Below, piece by piece: positions 11,218-22,259 of a DNA stretch of 64,000 bases. Made by a program: the position numbers and the translations under genes. The notes below the pieces were generated by a model that worked only from the letters and a program-made list of their open reading frames with translations, did no database searches and was not told the origin of the DNA. Origin of the DNA: Azolla caroliniana (taxonomy: Eukaryota > Polypodiophyta); the NCBI GenBank assembly GCA_043228905.1, contig JBHGNT010000009.1:22196001-22260000 (forward strand). The letters run 5' to 3'. Each line of letters opens with the position of its first letter. Positions within the stretch are counted from its first letter, which is position 1.

Positions 11218-12859
11218 CAAATGTGTTTTAAAATAAGAATCACAATCAGCTCCCTTCAAACATTCTTTTCATTGTGACATTGCTCTAGCGTTTGGTTCCT
11301 TGCTCCCTCCCTTCCATGGCAACCTATGGTCAAAGTGTTTTAGTGAAGGGCTTCATTCGCCATTCCAAATCTATTTTCGGGCTCCCGTCTTATTTGTCAA
11401 AAAGAAACTTGTAGTGCTGTGTTGACTGTTGGGGCTGGAATCAACTAACCTTTTGGAATCAGTACCATTTTCCATTTATCCAAGAGCTCCTCGCCTACCT
11501 CCAAACTAGAAAATTGATCTCCATGGGGCCTACAATTTGGTTCAAATCAAGTTTGACGGACAAGTATCCGTGCACGGGGAGATTGACCTATCTGAAGCAT
11601 GTGCAATCCTTTCTCGGTTTGCAAATTTCTACCAACAATCCATTTGTAGTTTCTCCACACTAGTTGAACTCTTAATAACTCTCATTTCGAAGAGTGGACT
11701 ATTTCAATGGGCTGTGGAGGCTCATTATGCATTCGAGATCTTGAAGGAAACTTTTCATTGCGGCCCCTACCCTTGTCTATCCTGATCTAACCAAGCCATT
11801 TTATGTGGAGACTAATGCTTGTGATTTCTCTCTAAGTGCCATCGTCTTCCAACCCGATGATCACAATGTCTTTCTTCCTGTCATAATCGTTTCTAGGAAG
11901 CTTTCACCTCCCAAAATCAATTACCAAATGTATGATAAAGAGCTAGTTTTCATAATTTAAACATTCAAGGAATTGTAGCACTACTTGGCCTCCTTCATCC
12001 ACTTCCGGTTCCAATCCGACCATGTCTTCACTTTCAACAAACTTCATCATCCATATTTTGTTATCAAATGGATAAAACACTGTGTTTGTAATTGTGGATG
12101 TCTTTACAAAGATGACTCAATCTATTCCTTGTTAAAAAAACCATCTATAGTGTGGATGCATTGAATCTAGTACTACAAATGTTTTTTTGCTCCGTGGACT
12201 TCTTGATGATATCATGTTGGATCTTGAACCATATTTCATCTAACATATTGTCTCTTTCGACTCAGAAACATAGTGAAATTGCCCTCTATATTCGATCTGG
12301 AAACCTATAATAAAACCAAAAAGAGTCAACCATATCTCCGAACATTATGTTTAGTGCATGGTGACCTATCAGCATGGCGATTGGGTATAATTCTTCCCAC
12401 TACATTCTTCGATCAATACAATACCCTTCTTCGCTAACTATGGTTTTTCATCCACACTTTAGTGTCAATCTCGTGGATCTATCTCTGGAGCAACAACACA
12501 AGATACTAGCAAGGGCTAGCCATGAACTAGTGCACAAACTTGCCAAGGCCCAAGCATGATATAAAGAGAAAGTTGATCGGCGTGGAGTTGCACCACCCAA
12601 CTATAAGGTCGGTGACAAGGCATGGCTTCGATGTCAGTGCATCGCAAGACATTTGGGATCCTTTAGCATCTCTTAGTAGATTAATCTTGTGGCCTTTCAA
12701 CTCACCGTAAAAATGCATTCCTAAATCCACAATGTCTTTCATATGAGGCTCTTGGGACATTTTATGAATTTCCTAATTCCCAATTGACAATATGAAGAGC
12801 CTCCCACCGTACAACTTGATGAAGAGGAGGGAAGTCAAGGACTTCTTGGGGTAAAGATG

Positions 12860-15080
12860 TTGTGTAATTTGTTGTATATGTTTTGTCGAGGGAAAACCCG
12901 TTAACAAGGCCAATGCCCAAATAATATAAAATTGAAAAGGGAAAAGAAAAATGAACCTTATTTATGTACAAGAAGAACAAAAGTATAAAAGCACTACGGT
13001 TAAATCATCCGATGTAGCATGTGTTAAAGTTCCCCAACAAGTTTGTCAAATTTGGTGCTTCCTCTAGGCGATGTTCACTAAGAGTAATGTGTTCCAAGAA
13101 TCCAAGCTTTCTTTAAGGATCACAAGAGAGTTGTCAAAAATAATATGTCATACATGGATGTTGTTTCCTTAAATAAATGTCCACTCCAATATTCAAATCA
13201 AATTGTGATAGCAAAAGCTTATACCAAAGTCATAAAAACTAAACATAAAGTAGATCAACAACATGAATTTTGCACAACTAACCCAATAGGTTATCCATCT
13301 TAATAAGCCAAGAACTTATCTTGCACATTATCATGTGCCAATATGTGAATAACAATGCATGAGTTTTCAAAAGTAATTGGGACTAGGGTTAAGATTGTTG
13401 GGGCACTTTGGGGACTCATTATGAGCTCAACACGGTTGAGCTCACATATGTCATCAATAACGCATATGTTGTACACATTGAGGCCCCCCCTATAGTGTTT
13501 GAATTGGGAATTGGGAACTAGGAACTTGCACACACACATCACCATGGTTTCTTCATGTATGAGGTTTTGATTCATTCAAGCTTGGATTGTATATATGTCA
13601 CAATTTCTTAGAGATGTTCATTTTAGCAAACTCTTAAGCTCAATAAATGGCCTAAATTTATTAGTTAAATGCACTTGATACCAACCTGTGAAACATTTAA
13701 TATGTGGGTTGCATTCATGTGAGCAAGTAAATAACTCACAAAATGATAACTCTACATTTGAAAGAAGTATGTAATTTTTATATATCTAAGTCACCGTTTT
13801 CTCCTCCGCCCCTCTATTTTAAGTTGGATTTTATTTTTAATATTCATTTTTCCAACAAAAAAAAGATCTACTTTCCCATTAGTTAAGAGCTATGAACTAG
13901 TGGCAATCATTGCCGGCCAGCACGAGCCTGATCCTATGGCCTTTAACGGAGGGAGGGTGTACATGCACATTTATTTCAAGGTGCACAAGCATAAATTGCA
14001 CTATTTTACCAACTAACAAAACTCTTGGTGTGGAAGAGAAGATATATTGTGATTGCTATTAAATGCTTATGTTGTGTTCGAATTCAAATATAGTAAGCTC
14101 GATATTTGTTTCGATGTACGAATTCATGTACATATTTGCATATTTCTTTCATAGGTTTATTGTATATGAGACTATGCAAGTTCACTATTCATAATTGAAA
14201 CACCATCACATTGTCTAGATAATGGTAACTGTATTAGACACTATGTGTTTACGCAAAATGTAAAAAGCATTGTGTTTATATATTTTTGAAAGTATTATTA
14301 CGAAACAAATGTATAGATGTGGGAGTACCACATAATTCATTAACATTTTTCTCATGTAAGTTTGATCGTCTCAAGATCTTTTCCACAATCCAAGGATTGG
14401 GAGATAGTATAGCATTAAAATAGGCCATGTTCATAAAATAATGGAAAAGTGGTAGTTTTTTCTAGAGATATGATTTTACTAAAAAGAACGTCTTACAATT
14501 GATAAAACACTAGGAGTACTTCGCACATCACTTACGCAATATTTGGGTCTTGTGCCTTTAGTTGGTTGAGAGAGATAGGTTCACCTTAGTGGCTAGCCTA
14601 TTGATTGAGCCAATTGCGCTTAAAAAACAATAGAAATGTACCAATCAAAGACAAAGAGTTGGTAATTTACCACTTTCCTAAGCTATTGAAAATAGTGGTA
14701 TGGCATACACCAAAGAGAGCACTCAAATTGGATCCCTAATTTGTAAATTGAAGTTTGGCCAAGAAGGAAATAGTAGACACATAGATAGAGGACAATCAAG
14801 TTGCATCCCTAATATGCAAATGTGACCAAAGCAAAGAAAGCATGTTGGGATGTGTACATGAAAGAAATCTTAGATGCATATGAGCATGAAATATTATGTA
14901 TTCCTTGCTAAACCAACATGGTACATGTACCTTGTTATGGTTGCTTAGTGTTACTCCTAAAAATAGAATAAGCAAAGCTATTATTTCCTATGACAATAGG
15001 ACTTAAAACTTATTGGGCTTGTGAGCGGGGCCTAATGGAGCAATATGACATTGTGGATTGTGGTACTCGATAGATGTACT
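12860..15080. other. intergenic, no gene recognised
   Basis: AT-rich. The longest minus-strand frame (13300-13575) has no recognisable motif. Nothing else is supported. Confidence 0.5.
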
Positions 15081-15490
15081 CCAGTGGAAGTTTACATTGT
15101 CATAGTACTAGTGGGTGGCCATCATCGTGATTACGAGATCCTAATGTTGTAGTTTCAAATTAAGGGAGCTTGAGCCAAGTGAACCATATTAACATGGAGA
15201 ATGAATGACCTTTTTCCAATGACAAATTATCATGTATTTATATTTAATTAATCCAATTAATGTTCCAATCTGCTCTAACACCAGCTTGCAATACTTTTCA
15301 TTGATGTGGATTGTGGCCCTCCACATATGAATATTAGTGGACAATTACTTTGATGTAGTACTAATGGATGACCATTATCATGGCCATGAAATCCAAACCT
15401 CCTAGTTTGAGACTAAGTGCAGATAGAGCTCAATGATCCATATTCACATGGTGAAGGAATGAGTGACCTTTTTTCCAATGACAAAACTTA
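15081..15490 (+). repeat. diverged direct duplication (~150 bp, ~260-bp spacing)
   Basis: Copies near 15081-15230 and 15340-15490 share a GTAGTACTAATGG-like start, ATCATCGTGATTACGA-like middle and GACCTTTTTCCAATGACAAA end. Non-coding, downstream of the glycosyltransferase. Confidence 0.6.
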
Positions 15491-15767
15491 TCATACCTTG
15501 GTATTTAAAACTAGATGCACATATTATAAGACAATTAATGTTTACAAGATTGTTAAATGAATTAAACACCTTATTAATGCAAAATTTTCTTCTCATGTTG
15601 ACCATTAAATTGTACAATTGATTCACAGTATAGTTAATGCATACAAAACATTGTTAAGTAGGGAGTTAACAATGATACTAATGTGTATAAAAAAATGGTA
15701 TATACCATACGATGATTAGCACCATATGATGAGCCAAATAATGATGATGATATATATGTATATATAA

Positions 15768-17573
15768 TCATGAGCTTGTGATCCCTTTGAGTGCATTGTG
15801 GAGGGTGGTGTTGTCGCAAAAGACACAGACTCGTCGAAATACCAAGTCCATGATGCTCCCGGACTCGATCTCGATGTCTCGGCTCAGCTTATTCCAAAGG
15901 TGGACTGCGTATGAACTCCGCTTGAGTTGCGACAACTTGGCAGAGACCCAACGAGCCTCGAGGTCATCAATAGGCGCCCGGAAGAAACTTGTTATATGGT
16001 CCCAGTCCACGGGATAGAATGCAATCGGCTTCAACACCTTGCAATGTGATCTAAGGGTAGCATACGAATAACGCCTTTTCGAGCTCAAGACCACCCTTGT
16101 GACAAGGTAAGGCCCATTGTGTCCCCACTTGCTCCCATTGAAGGTCAAGCAGAAGTCGGCGATGAACCTCGCCAACAAGGGGTTCCTCTTGTCGAAGACC
16201 ATGACCGCGTTGTTGAGCCGGGTCCATGCTCTTGTCTCCTTGTCGGCATTCTGGGCACCAATCGTGTTGTTGAGGTTCCCGAAGCTCCGCGTGACCACGA
16301 TGTCGGTGTCAAGGTACGTGCCGCCGTACTTGTAGAGCACAAGGAGGCGTAGGAGGTTGGAGAGGTTCTGGCCAATGCTGATGTGGCCGGGGTCGATGCG
16401 GCCCCCACGGAGGTCTTGGAGCCATTTTGAAGCTGGGGTGGAGCTCGAGAGGTACGAGAGATCAGGGGTGATGGCCGTGACACGGAATCCCGTGCGTAGG
16501 AACGGGCGTAGAATCTCGGCCCCAGCCGGGGTATCGAAGGTATGGGATAGGATGATGAGGCACGCATCGGGATGTGACTTGAATATGCTCTCGAGCGCGA
16601 GATGCTCCCGGGGCCCGAACGAGCTCAAGGCGGAGATCCATGTCATGAAGAATCTCATCTTGCAAGGGCCACTACTAGATTGTGGTGTACTAGGATTAAG
16701 GGGTAGAAGCCGCCGACCACGATGATGATGATGATGATGATTATGGTCGAGATCTAGGTCATTATGGTATGCATGATTATCGATGCTAAATTTAGGTTTT
16801 TGGCCTGCATTATTGCGATCAATTCCTGCGAGAAATGCATCGATCCTCTTAGAGAATTTGCGGGCGAGATCGTCATCGGAATGGAGGATCTTCAAGCTAT
16901 TCCAATTCGCGCGGATCCATCGCCGCCTCTCCACGCCTGTCGAGTTAACACTGGGTTGTGGAGGAGGATTAATGCTGCTGGCATGGTAATTATAAGAGCC
17001 AGAAATAGTAGAGTTGTTACTCTTATTGTTACTATGGTGAGACTGATTGATGAAATGATGGGCGATATCATCTGAATTGGTTGGATCTAGCATTACCTTG
17101 ATGGGTGGTTCATGGAGATCGACCAATTTCTGAGGAATGTGATGGTGGGCGATTGGGTATACTTGATCTTGATGATCATGGCCATGATTATGATGGTGGG
17201 CGATTGAGTATACTTGATTATGAGCATGATTATGATGGTGGGCGATTGAGTATACTTGATCCTGATGGTGGGCGATTGAGTAGAAGCTATCTGCGTGATC
17301 ATCATCGTCGTCATTATGATTATTCAGTAAGGGAACAACAGAAGAAGAAGAAGAAGAATTGTTGTGGAAATTAATGAGAAAGAGGAGGGATTGGAGAGGC
17401 AAGGAGACGAGAGTGAAGAATAAGAAGATGAGGATCATGAAGAGCAGAGGGGAAGAAATGTAGTAAGCAGAAGCTATGGTTTGATTCTTGCAGGAGGAGG
17501 AGGATGAGAGCTTATGTGAAGATGCCATGGCCGCCATAGCCATTTCTGCTCTTAAATTTTTTGTTCCTTTCAT
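15768..17573 (-). CDS. alpha-1,4-glycosyltransferase-like protein (GT32, DXD)
   Basis: Single-exon gene, 601 aa from the ATG at 17573; the in-frame TTG four codons upstream is not a plant start. Predicted type II Golgi protein: short cytosolic tail, membrane anchor at about 43-67, long low-complexity histidine-rich stem (about 75-290), then the catalytic region. That region has the GT32 nucleotide-sugar motif GGTYLDTDIVV (D422, D424) in the setting LSNLLRLLVLYKYGG, followed by the alpha-1,4-glycosyltransferase C-terminal region with WGHNGPYLVTRV, FYPVDW and VHLWNK. Plant members are annotated as lactosylceramide 4-alpha-galactosyltransferase-like, but plants lack that acceptor, so the true substrate is unknown. 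The catalytic part looks complete. The stem is unusually long and repeat-expanded. A ~73-bp tandem array lies upstream. Confidence 0.88.
   Translation of the reverse strand: MKGTKNLRAEMAMAAMASSHKLSSSSSCKNQTIASAYYISSPLLFMILIFLFFTLVSLPLQSLLFLINFHNNSSSSSSVVPLLNNHNDDDDDHADSFYSIAHHQDQVYSIAHHHNHAHNQVYSIAHHHNHGHDHQDQVYPIAHHHIPQKLVDLHEPPIKVMLDPTNSDDIAHHFINQSHHSNNKSNNSTISGSYNYHASSINPPPQPSVNSTGVERRRWIRANWNSLKILHSDDDLARKFSKRIDAFLAGIDRNNAGQKPKFSIDNHAYHNDLDLDHNHHHHHHRGRRLLPLNPSTPQSSSGPCKMRFFMTWISALSSFGPREHLALESIFKSHPDACLIILSHTFDTPAGAEILRPFLRTGFRVTAITPDLSYLSSSTPASKWLQDLRGGRIDPGHISIGQNLSNLLRLLVLYKYGGTYLDTDIVVTRSFGNLNNTIGAQNADKETRAWTRLNNAVMVFDKRNPLLARFIADFCLTFNGSKWGHNGPYLVTRVVLSSKRRYSYATLRSHCKVLKPIAFYPVDWDHITSFFRAPIDDLEARWVSAKLSQLKRSSYAVHLWNKLSRDIEIESGSIMDLVFRRVCVFCDNTTLHNALKGITSS
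17130..17290 (-). repeat. in-frame minisatellite encoding His-rich stem
   Basis: Coding repeat within the glycosyltransferase stem. Units give YSIAHHHNH- and DQVY-type peptides four to five times, with unit lengths of about 30-50 bp in multiples of three. The reading frame is preserved, so copy number can vary without loss of the enzyme. Confidence 0.8.
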
Positions 17574-17819
17574 TTCCACCAAAAAAAAAAGGAGAGAACT
17601 TTTAAATTATTCCTGCTTCTGATGCCCCCTTTCAACAAAGAAAAATGAATGGATTGGTTCAAAATAAGGGTCCCTAATAATGCCCATTTTCTCCTTCTGA
17701 CTGCTCCTCTCTTTCTATCTACATTAAGTCCCATGTACTTAATTTATTACCTAAAGACAGCCATTCTTGAATCTTCTAACTAGGAAAGGAAAAGGATCCA
17801 AAGGTATGGTGACCTCCTC

Positions 17820-18540
17820 AACTCAATCACATGACTCCTTCAACGCCGATTCGATTGTTAACGATATTGTAATTGCGTCGTCGACTCAATCGCATGACTC
17901 GATTGAATGTCGATGGAGATGGAGTATACAATTCGTTGATTGATTGTCAACAAAATTATTATGCGTCCACTCAATCGCATGTCTCTCGTTGAATGTTGAT
18001 CAATATACAATTCGTCAATAATTGTTAGTTCGATATTATTATGCATCGACTCAATCACATGTCTTGTTGAATGTTGATCAGTATACAATTCGTCGATTGT
18101 TAACGATATTATTATGCATCGACTCAATCGCATGTCTCGTTGAATGTTGTTAAGTATAGTTGAATGTTGATCATTATACAATTCGGTGATCGTTAACGAT
18201 ATTATAATGCATCGACCCAATCACATGTCTCTTTGAATGTTGCTATGTATACAATTCATCGTTTGTTAACGATATTATTATGCATCAACTCAATCACATG
18301 TCTCGTTCAATGTCGATCAATATGTACAATTCATCGATTGTTAACAAGTATTATAATGCATTGACCCAATCATATGTCTCATTGAATGTTGCTCAATATA
18401 CAATTCGTTGTTTGTTAATGATATTATTATGCATCAACTCAATCGCATGTCTCGTTCAATATCAAGTAGTATACAATACGTTGGTTGTTAAAGAGATCAT
18501 TATGCATCGACTCAATCGTATGACTCGTCAACTCATCTCA
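17820..18540 (+). repeat. ~73-bp tandem array upstream of the glycosyltransferase
   Basis: About ten copies begin ACTCAATCGCATG and contain TACAATTCGTCGATTGTTAA and ATTATTATGCATCG. Starts lie near 17820, 17883, 17969, 18050, 18122, 18216, 18289, 18363, 18438 and 18510; most periods are 72-75 bp. The array begins about 250 bp upstream of the minus-strand start codon. Open frames in it (17858-18220 minus, 18280-18585 plus) are repeat artefacts. Confidence 0.85.
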
Positions 18541-18549
18541 ATGTTTCTT

Positions 18550-21060
18550 TACATTGCCATCTATGTCCAAACTTCATGGACGTAAGTGATAATTCTATGT
18601 TTTGTTTCCGTTAAGTTAGAAATCAATTCAAAATTTGGATTCCATTGTTTTAAAAACAAAACATAGTCTAGGCCATTTTGCTTGTCAAAATAGATAGAGA
18701 AAACTTTTTATATCACCATCTATGTCCCGGTTCCACAATCCTGGAGAACGATGCTAATCTTTGTTTCTAGTGAGCTTTATGTCAATTCTAATCCTTATTT
18801 CCATTAATATATTTATATATAGTTATGTCACTTCTAAGATCTTTCCCATTTAAAATTTTGTTAGTCAATTGCAATTCTACTTCTTATTGGTGAATTGACT
18901 TAATCTTTAAAGTGTTCGATCCTAAAAGAACAATATACATGTGTGAATATCTTCTTTACTAAATTATAGACTCTTGACCATATACTTGCAAAGTAAAATC
19001 GTTCCATTTGACATCTACCTAATATCCTCAACCTTTGTGATCAAACCCCCTTCCACTCTAGAGCTTGTCGAGTGGCAGTTATAAGGGAATCTTTATGATA
19101 CCAACCTTTACTCTCCTTATGTAATATATTTTAATGTTTTGTAGTGCACCCATACTACATCTGGGATATCTTATGACTGAGTTGAACCATATACCATATA
19201 ATAGTAGTGTTTATTGAATGAAATAGAATCTTCATGTCATGTGAATGTTTAACTGGGGGAATATGGTTATCCCCAGAAATGAAGAAAGTTCTCCCAAATA
19301 GGTTCATTGCATGTCACCAAAATTACATATATGTATTGTCTAGCAACTATTTCTAGTTTTTAGCTCGTTATAGGCATTCATATGAGGATTTGAAATCTCT
19401 TGCCAAGTTTTAAGGCTATAGCATGTAAGTTATACCGTATTAGAGTTTGGGAACTCTTTAAAGTTATAGGTATGTGGCACAACTATTTCAAATTCAATTA
19501 ACCTTTGCCAACGCTTCAAAATGCATGGAATTCAAAATTTGTTATCATGATTTATCATAATTCACAGTCTCATTACATGTTAAACCTAATGTATATATGT
19601 CAAAGCATATAACTCTATATATGTTCAAGCATATAACTTCATACAAATACTGAAAAGGTTTGTGGAAATGTGTAATACCAACATATCTATACTACTATCG
19701 CTAAGTTACTTGGAACAAAAATATGAACACGAACAAAACTTGTAAAGTAGTTTGCTTTATTTCATCTCTTAAAAACCTAATTGTGCCCTAGTACTAGTGA
19801 GTGGTCCTAATAACCTCATCGGTTGTTCTGTCAATGTCTCTCTATCTCACATGCTTCAAGAACCTCTTGGCTACAACTTACCAATCTCAAGGACTTTGAA
19901 CTTTTGTGATCGCTTGTGAAAAACTTTATGTGGCCAGTGAAAAAAAGGCATGTTAATACAATATATGCAGAAGCTTGCTAAATTTGAACATTGATCAACA
20001 TATCCTCCAATTTAATTCGCACACGTTGTTGATATTTCGGAACTTTTTTCATCTCATTGTGTCCTATTTTGAGTAGGCCTCCCAACAGCCTTTTCTTATT
20101 GCAACCAGTGTAACATACATATTGGTATTTGTGGTCACATTTTAAAGTATGTTGACGAAGGGGTAGTTATTAGGAAACGGAGTTACTTTTCTAAGTAACA
20201 TGTAGAAATATTTTGTTATGATTTTCCATACTTGACTCTTCACATACCTTACACATCACCTTGGTTTCTCACTTTACCTTTATACCAAAATATCTTCTAG
20301 TATATTATAAAGCTTAAACTCTCACATTGTTAAGACACTTGGATTAGTGTGTGGAACTCAACATTGTGCACACTCTCCATTTGTAAGATTGTAACATAAT
20401 TATACTCATTTCTATTAAAAGGGTTATATGTACAGTGATATAAGATAATCATGTGTGGCTATATATTGTCCATACAAGAACCAATAATTGAGGCTATAAA
20501 GAGATGAATAATAGCAAACTACCTAAATCTCGTTTCATTCATTCATTCATTCTTCTACATTTAGGAGAACCAGGTTTTCCTTGGAAGAATTAATTACCTC
20601 ATACAACCACACCATATCATTCTATGGATGTCATTATAAAGGAAACACCTTAATTTATATCTACGTGTCGATATGTGCTCGCATTGTACAACACATAGAT
20701 AAGTAGCATCAATCAATCCGAAATATCAATGATGTCCATTATATAATTAGAAGGTTGTAAGTACATAGTTTTAAAGCATCCGAAAAGTGAATTGCAACTA
20801 CATCAATAGTATATAGAAATCGCATCATTGCTTTGGTATAATAAAGGTTAGGTTACATGTCTATTTCTTCTCTTTAGATGTGTATGCTATTCTAGTGCTA
20901 CACATAAATGCACGCAACCACAATTGAACTTTCAACTTTTGTCGATACTTATTAGTCATCCTTATAGTGTTCAAAGCTAGTCTATGCTCATATGGATGCA
21001 AATGCGTTGATAAATTTATTATAAGATGCTTCATCGAGACAAACATGTTTGACAACTCGT
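18550..21060. other. intergenic, no gene recognised
   Basis: Very AT-rich DNA with no supported genes. The minus frame at 20861-21088 (75 codons) has no recognised motif. Confidence 0.5.
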
Positions 21061-21066
21061 TTCTAT

Positions 21067-22257
21067 ACATGGAAATGAATGCCCTCATGTTAAGATGACA
21101 ATAATGGTTACATTTTTTTATTTGTTTTTTAAACTACAGCATAGTTTCCATTACCAATGCAAAGCAAATACAATTTAGAATAGTGGCTACATTCTCGAGA
21201 ACTTGCAAGTATTAATACGAAGTTGTTTATTGTGAAACACGTGGTTCGGGTTTATCAAACACTTCATATTCTTGTTTGGAAATTGAAATACATCAAAGAA
21301 AGACATTAACATTAAGAATGAAAATTAAAACATGCCCTAACATGCCCTAACCTTGACACTCAAAATGTTTACATGGAAATGAATGCCCTCATGTCAAGAT
21401 GACAATAGTGGCTCTCAAGGACTTGCAGGTATTAATCCAAAATTGTTTATTGTGAAACATGTGGTTTGGGTTTATCAAACACTTCATATTCTTGTTTGGA
21501 AATTGAAATAAATCAAAGAAAGACATTAACATTGAGAATGAAAATAAAAAGCGGCATGGATTGATCACTCTGTTGATAGGTGGACAGACGCCTTCAATGT
21601 GGATAATTGGTGCTACATATGCACGAGAGGTAAAATCGTCAAGATCCGTTTTGAGAGAGGCTTGCAGTCCAAATCCCCTAGGTTCTCGGAAATTTGGATG
21701 TTGATCGCAGGCTTCACCCTGTGGTATGTATGGAAAGTGCGTTGCCTAAAGGCTTCCAAGATCCGATACGACCCCCGAAGGAAGTGAACATGGACATATG
21801 GTTTGCGTTTATCAGCTACCTACGAGGGCAAATGGATGAGGTTTGCAGCCATTCCAACGACGTGGTCACTGCTCGTTTGTGCTTTTGGCAAAAATGGCGG
21901 AACCTGCCTATGGTGACACAAGGAGGAAGTGGCCTAAGGTGGAACTACCAGCCCCCACGTTGGTTGTTTTCGACTCACCTGCCACCCTCCATTCGTTGTA
22001 GGCCCCAGGAGTTGGCTCGTACTAGCCAACACTGAAGGGCACCGTTTTTAGCTGTAGGTATCTACTTACATTAAGTAGTCAGTCCAAAAGGCTATGTAAG
22101 TAGTCTCATTTTCTTGAACTTGATCTGAGGGAGATTCCCCAATTTGTGTATCAACCTCCTTGTACGGTCTTTGTAATAATCCTTCCTAACTAATGGGAAA
22201 GTAGCTTCATTTTGGAAAGAAAAAAAACATTTCCTAATTTTGACACTCGAAATGTTT
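21067..22257 (+). repeat. direct duplication interrupted by LINE fragment
   Basis: ACATGGAAATGAATGCCCTC occurs at 21067 and 21370. The GTTTATTGTGAAACA to AGACATTAACATT block occurs near 21222 and 21443. Copy 2 lacks about 80 bp of copy 1 and is split near 21551; its continuation (TTGACACTCGAAATGTTTA) reappears after the poly(A) at about 22230. Confidence 0.75.
21552..22229 (+). mobile_element. 3'-terminal fragment of a LINE (non-LTR retrotransposon)
   Basis: Two overlapping frames (21599-21787 and 21694-22035), linked by one frameshift near 21750, give FTLWYVWKVRCLKA and DIWFAFISYLRGQMDE, then WNYQPPRWLF. I recognise this as the extreme C-terminus of a family of plant LINE ORF2 proteins. A 3' UTR follows (TTGTAATAATCCTTCCTAAC, AAAGTAGCTTCATTTTGG) and then a run of eight A (to about 22228). 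5'-truncated with a poly(A) tail, as expected from target-primed reverse transcription. Confidence 0.65.
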
Positions 22258-22259
22258 AA

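Larger units (their letters stand above)
10650..12850 (+). pseudogene. decayed Ty3/gypsy gag-pol
   Basis: Pieces of a gypsy polyprotein in the correct order, broken by many stops and frameshifts: gag-like FLSEFEATFKE and YALEFWQLAC (about 10670-10800), RT-like GFIRHSKS (near 11350) and GAYNLVQIKFDG (near 11525), the RT/RNase H connection with SGLFQWAVEAHYAFEILKE (near 11700), RNase H (to about 12080), and an integrase C-terminal piece ending NYKVGDKAWLRC (near 12600). Protease and the integrase core are missing. No LTRs are recognisable. Clearly dead and old. Confidence 0.75.

Noticed and set aside
16117-17374. Plus-strand frames opposite the glycosyltransferase
   Set aside because: Shadows of the minus-strand coding sequence (codon-composition and His-repeat effects), without domains.
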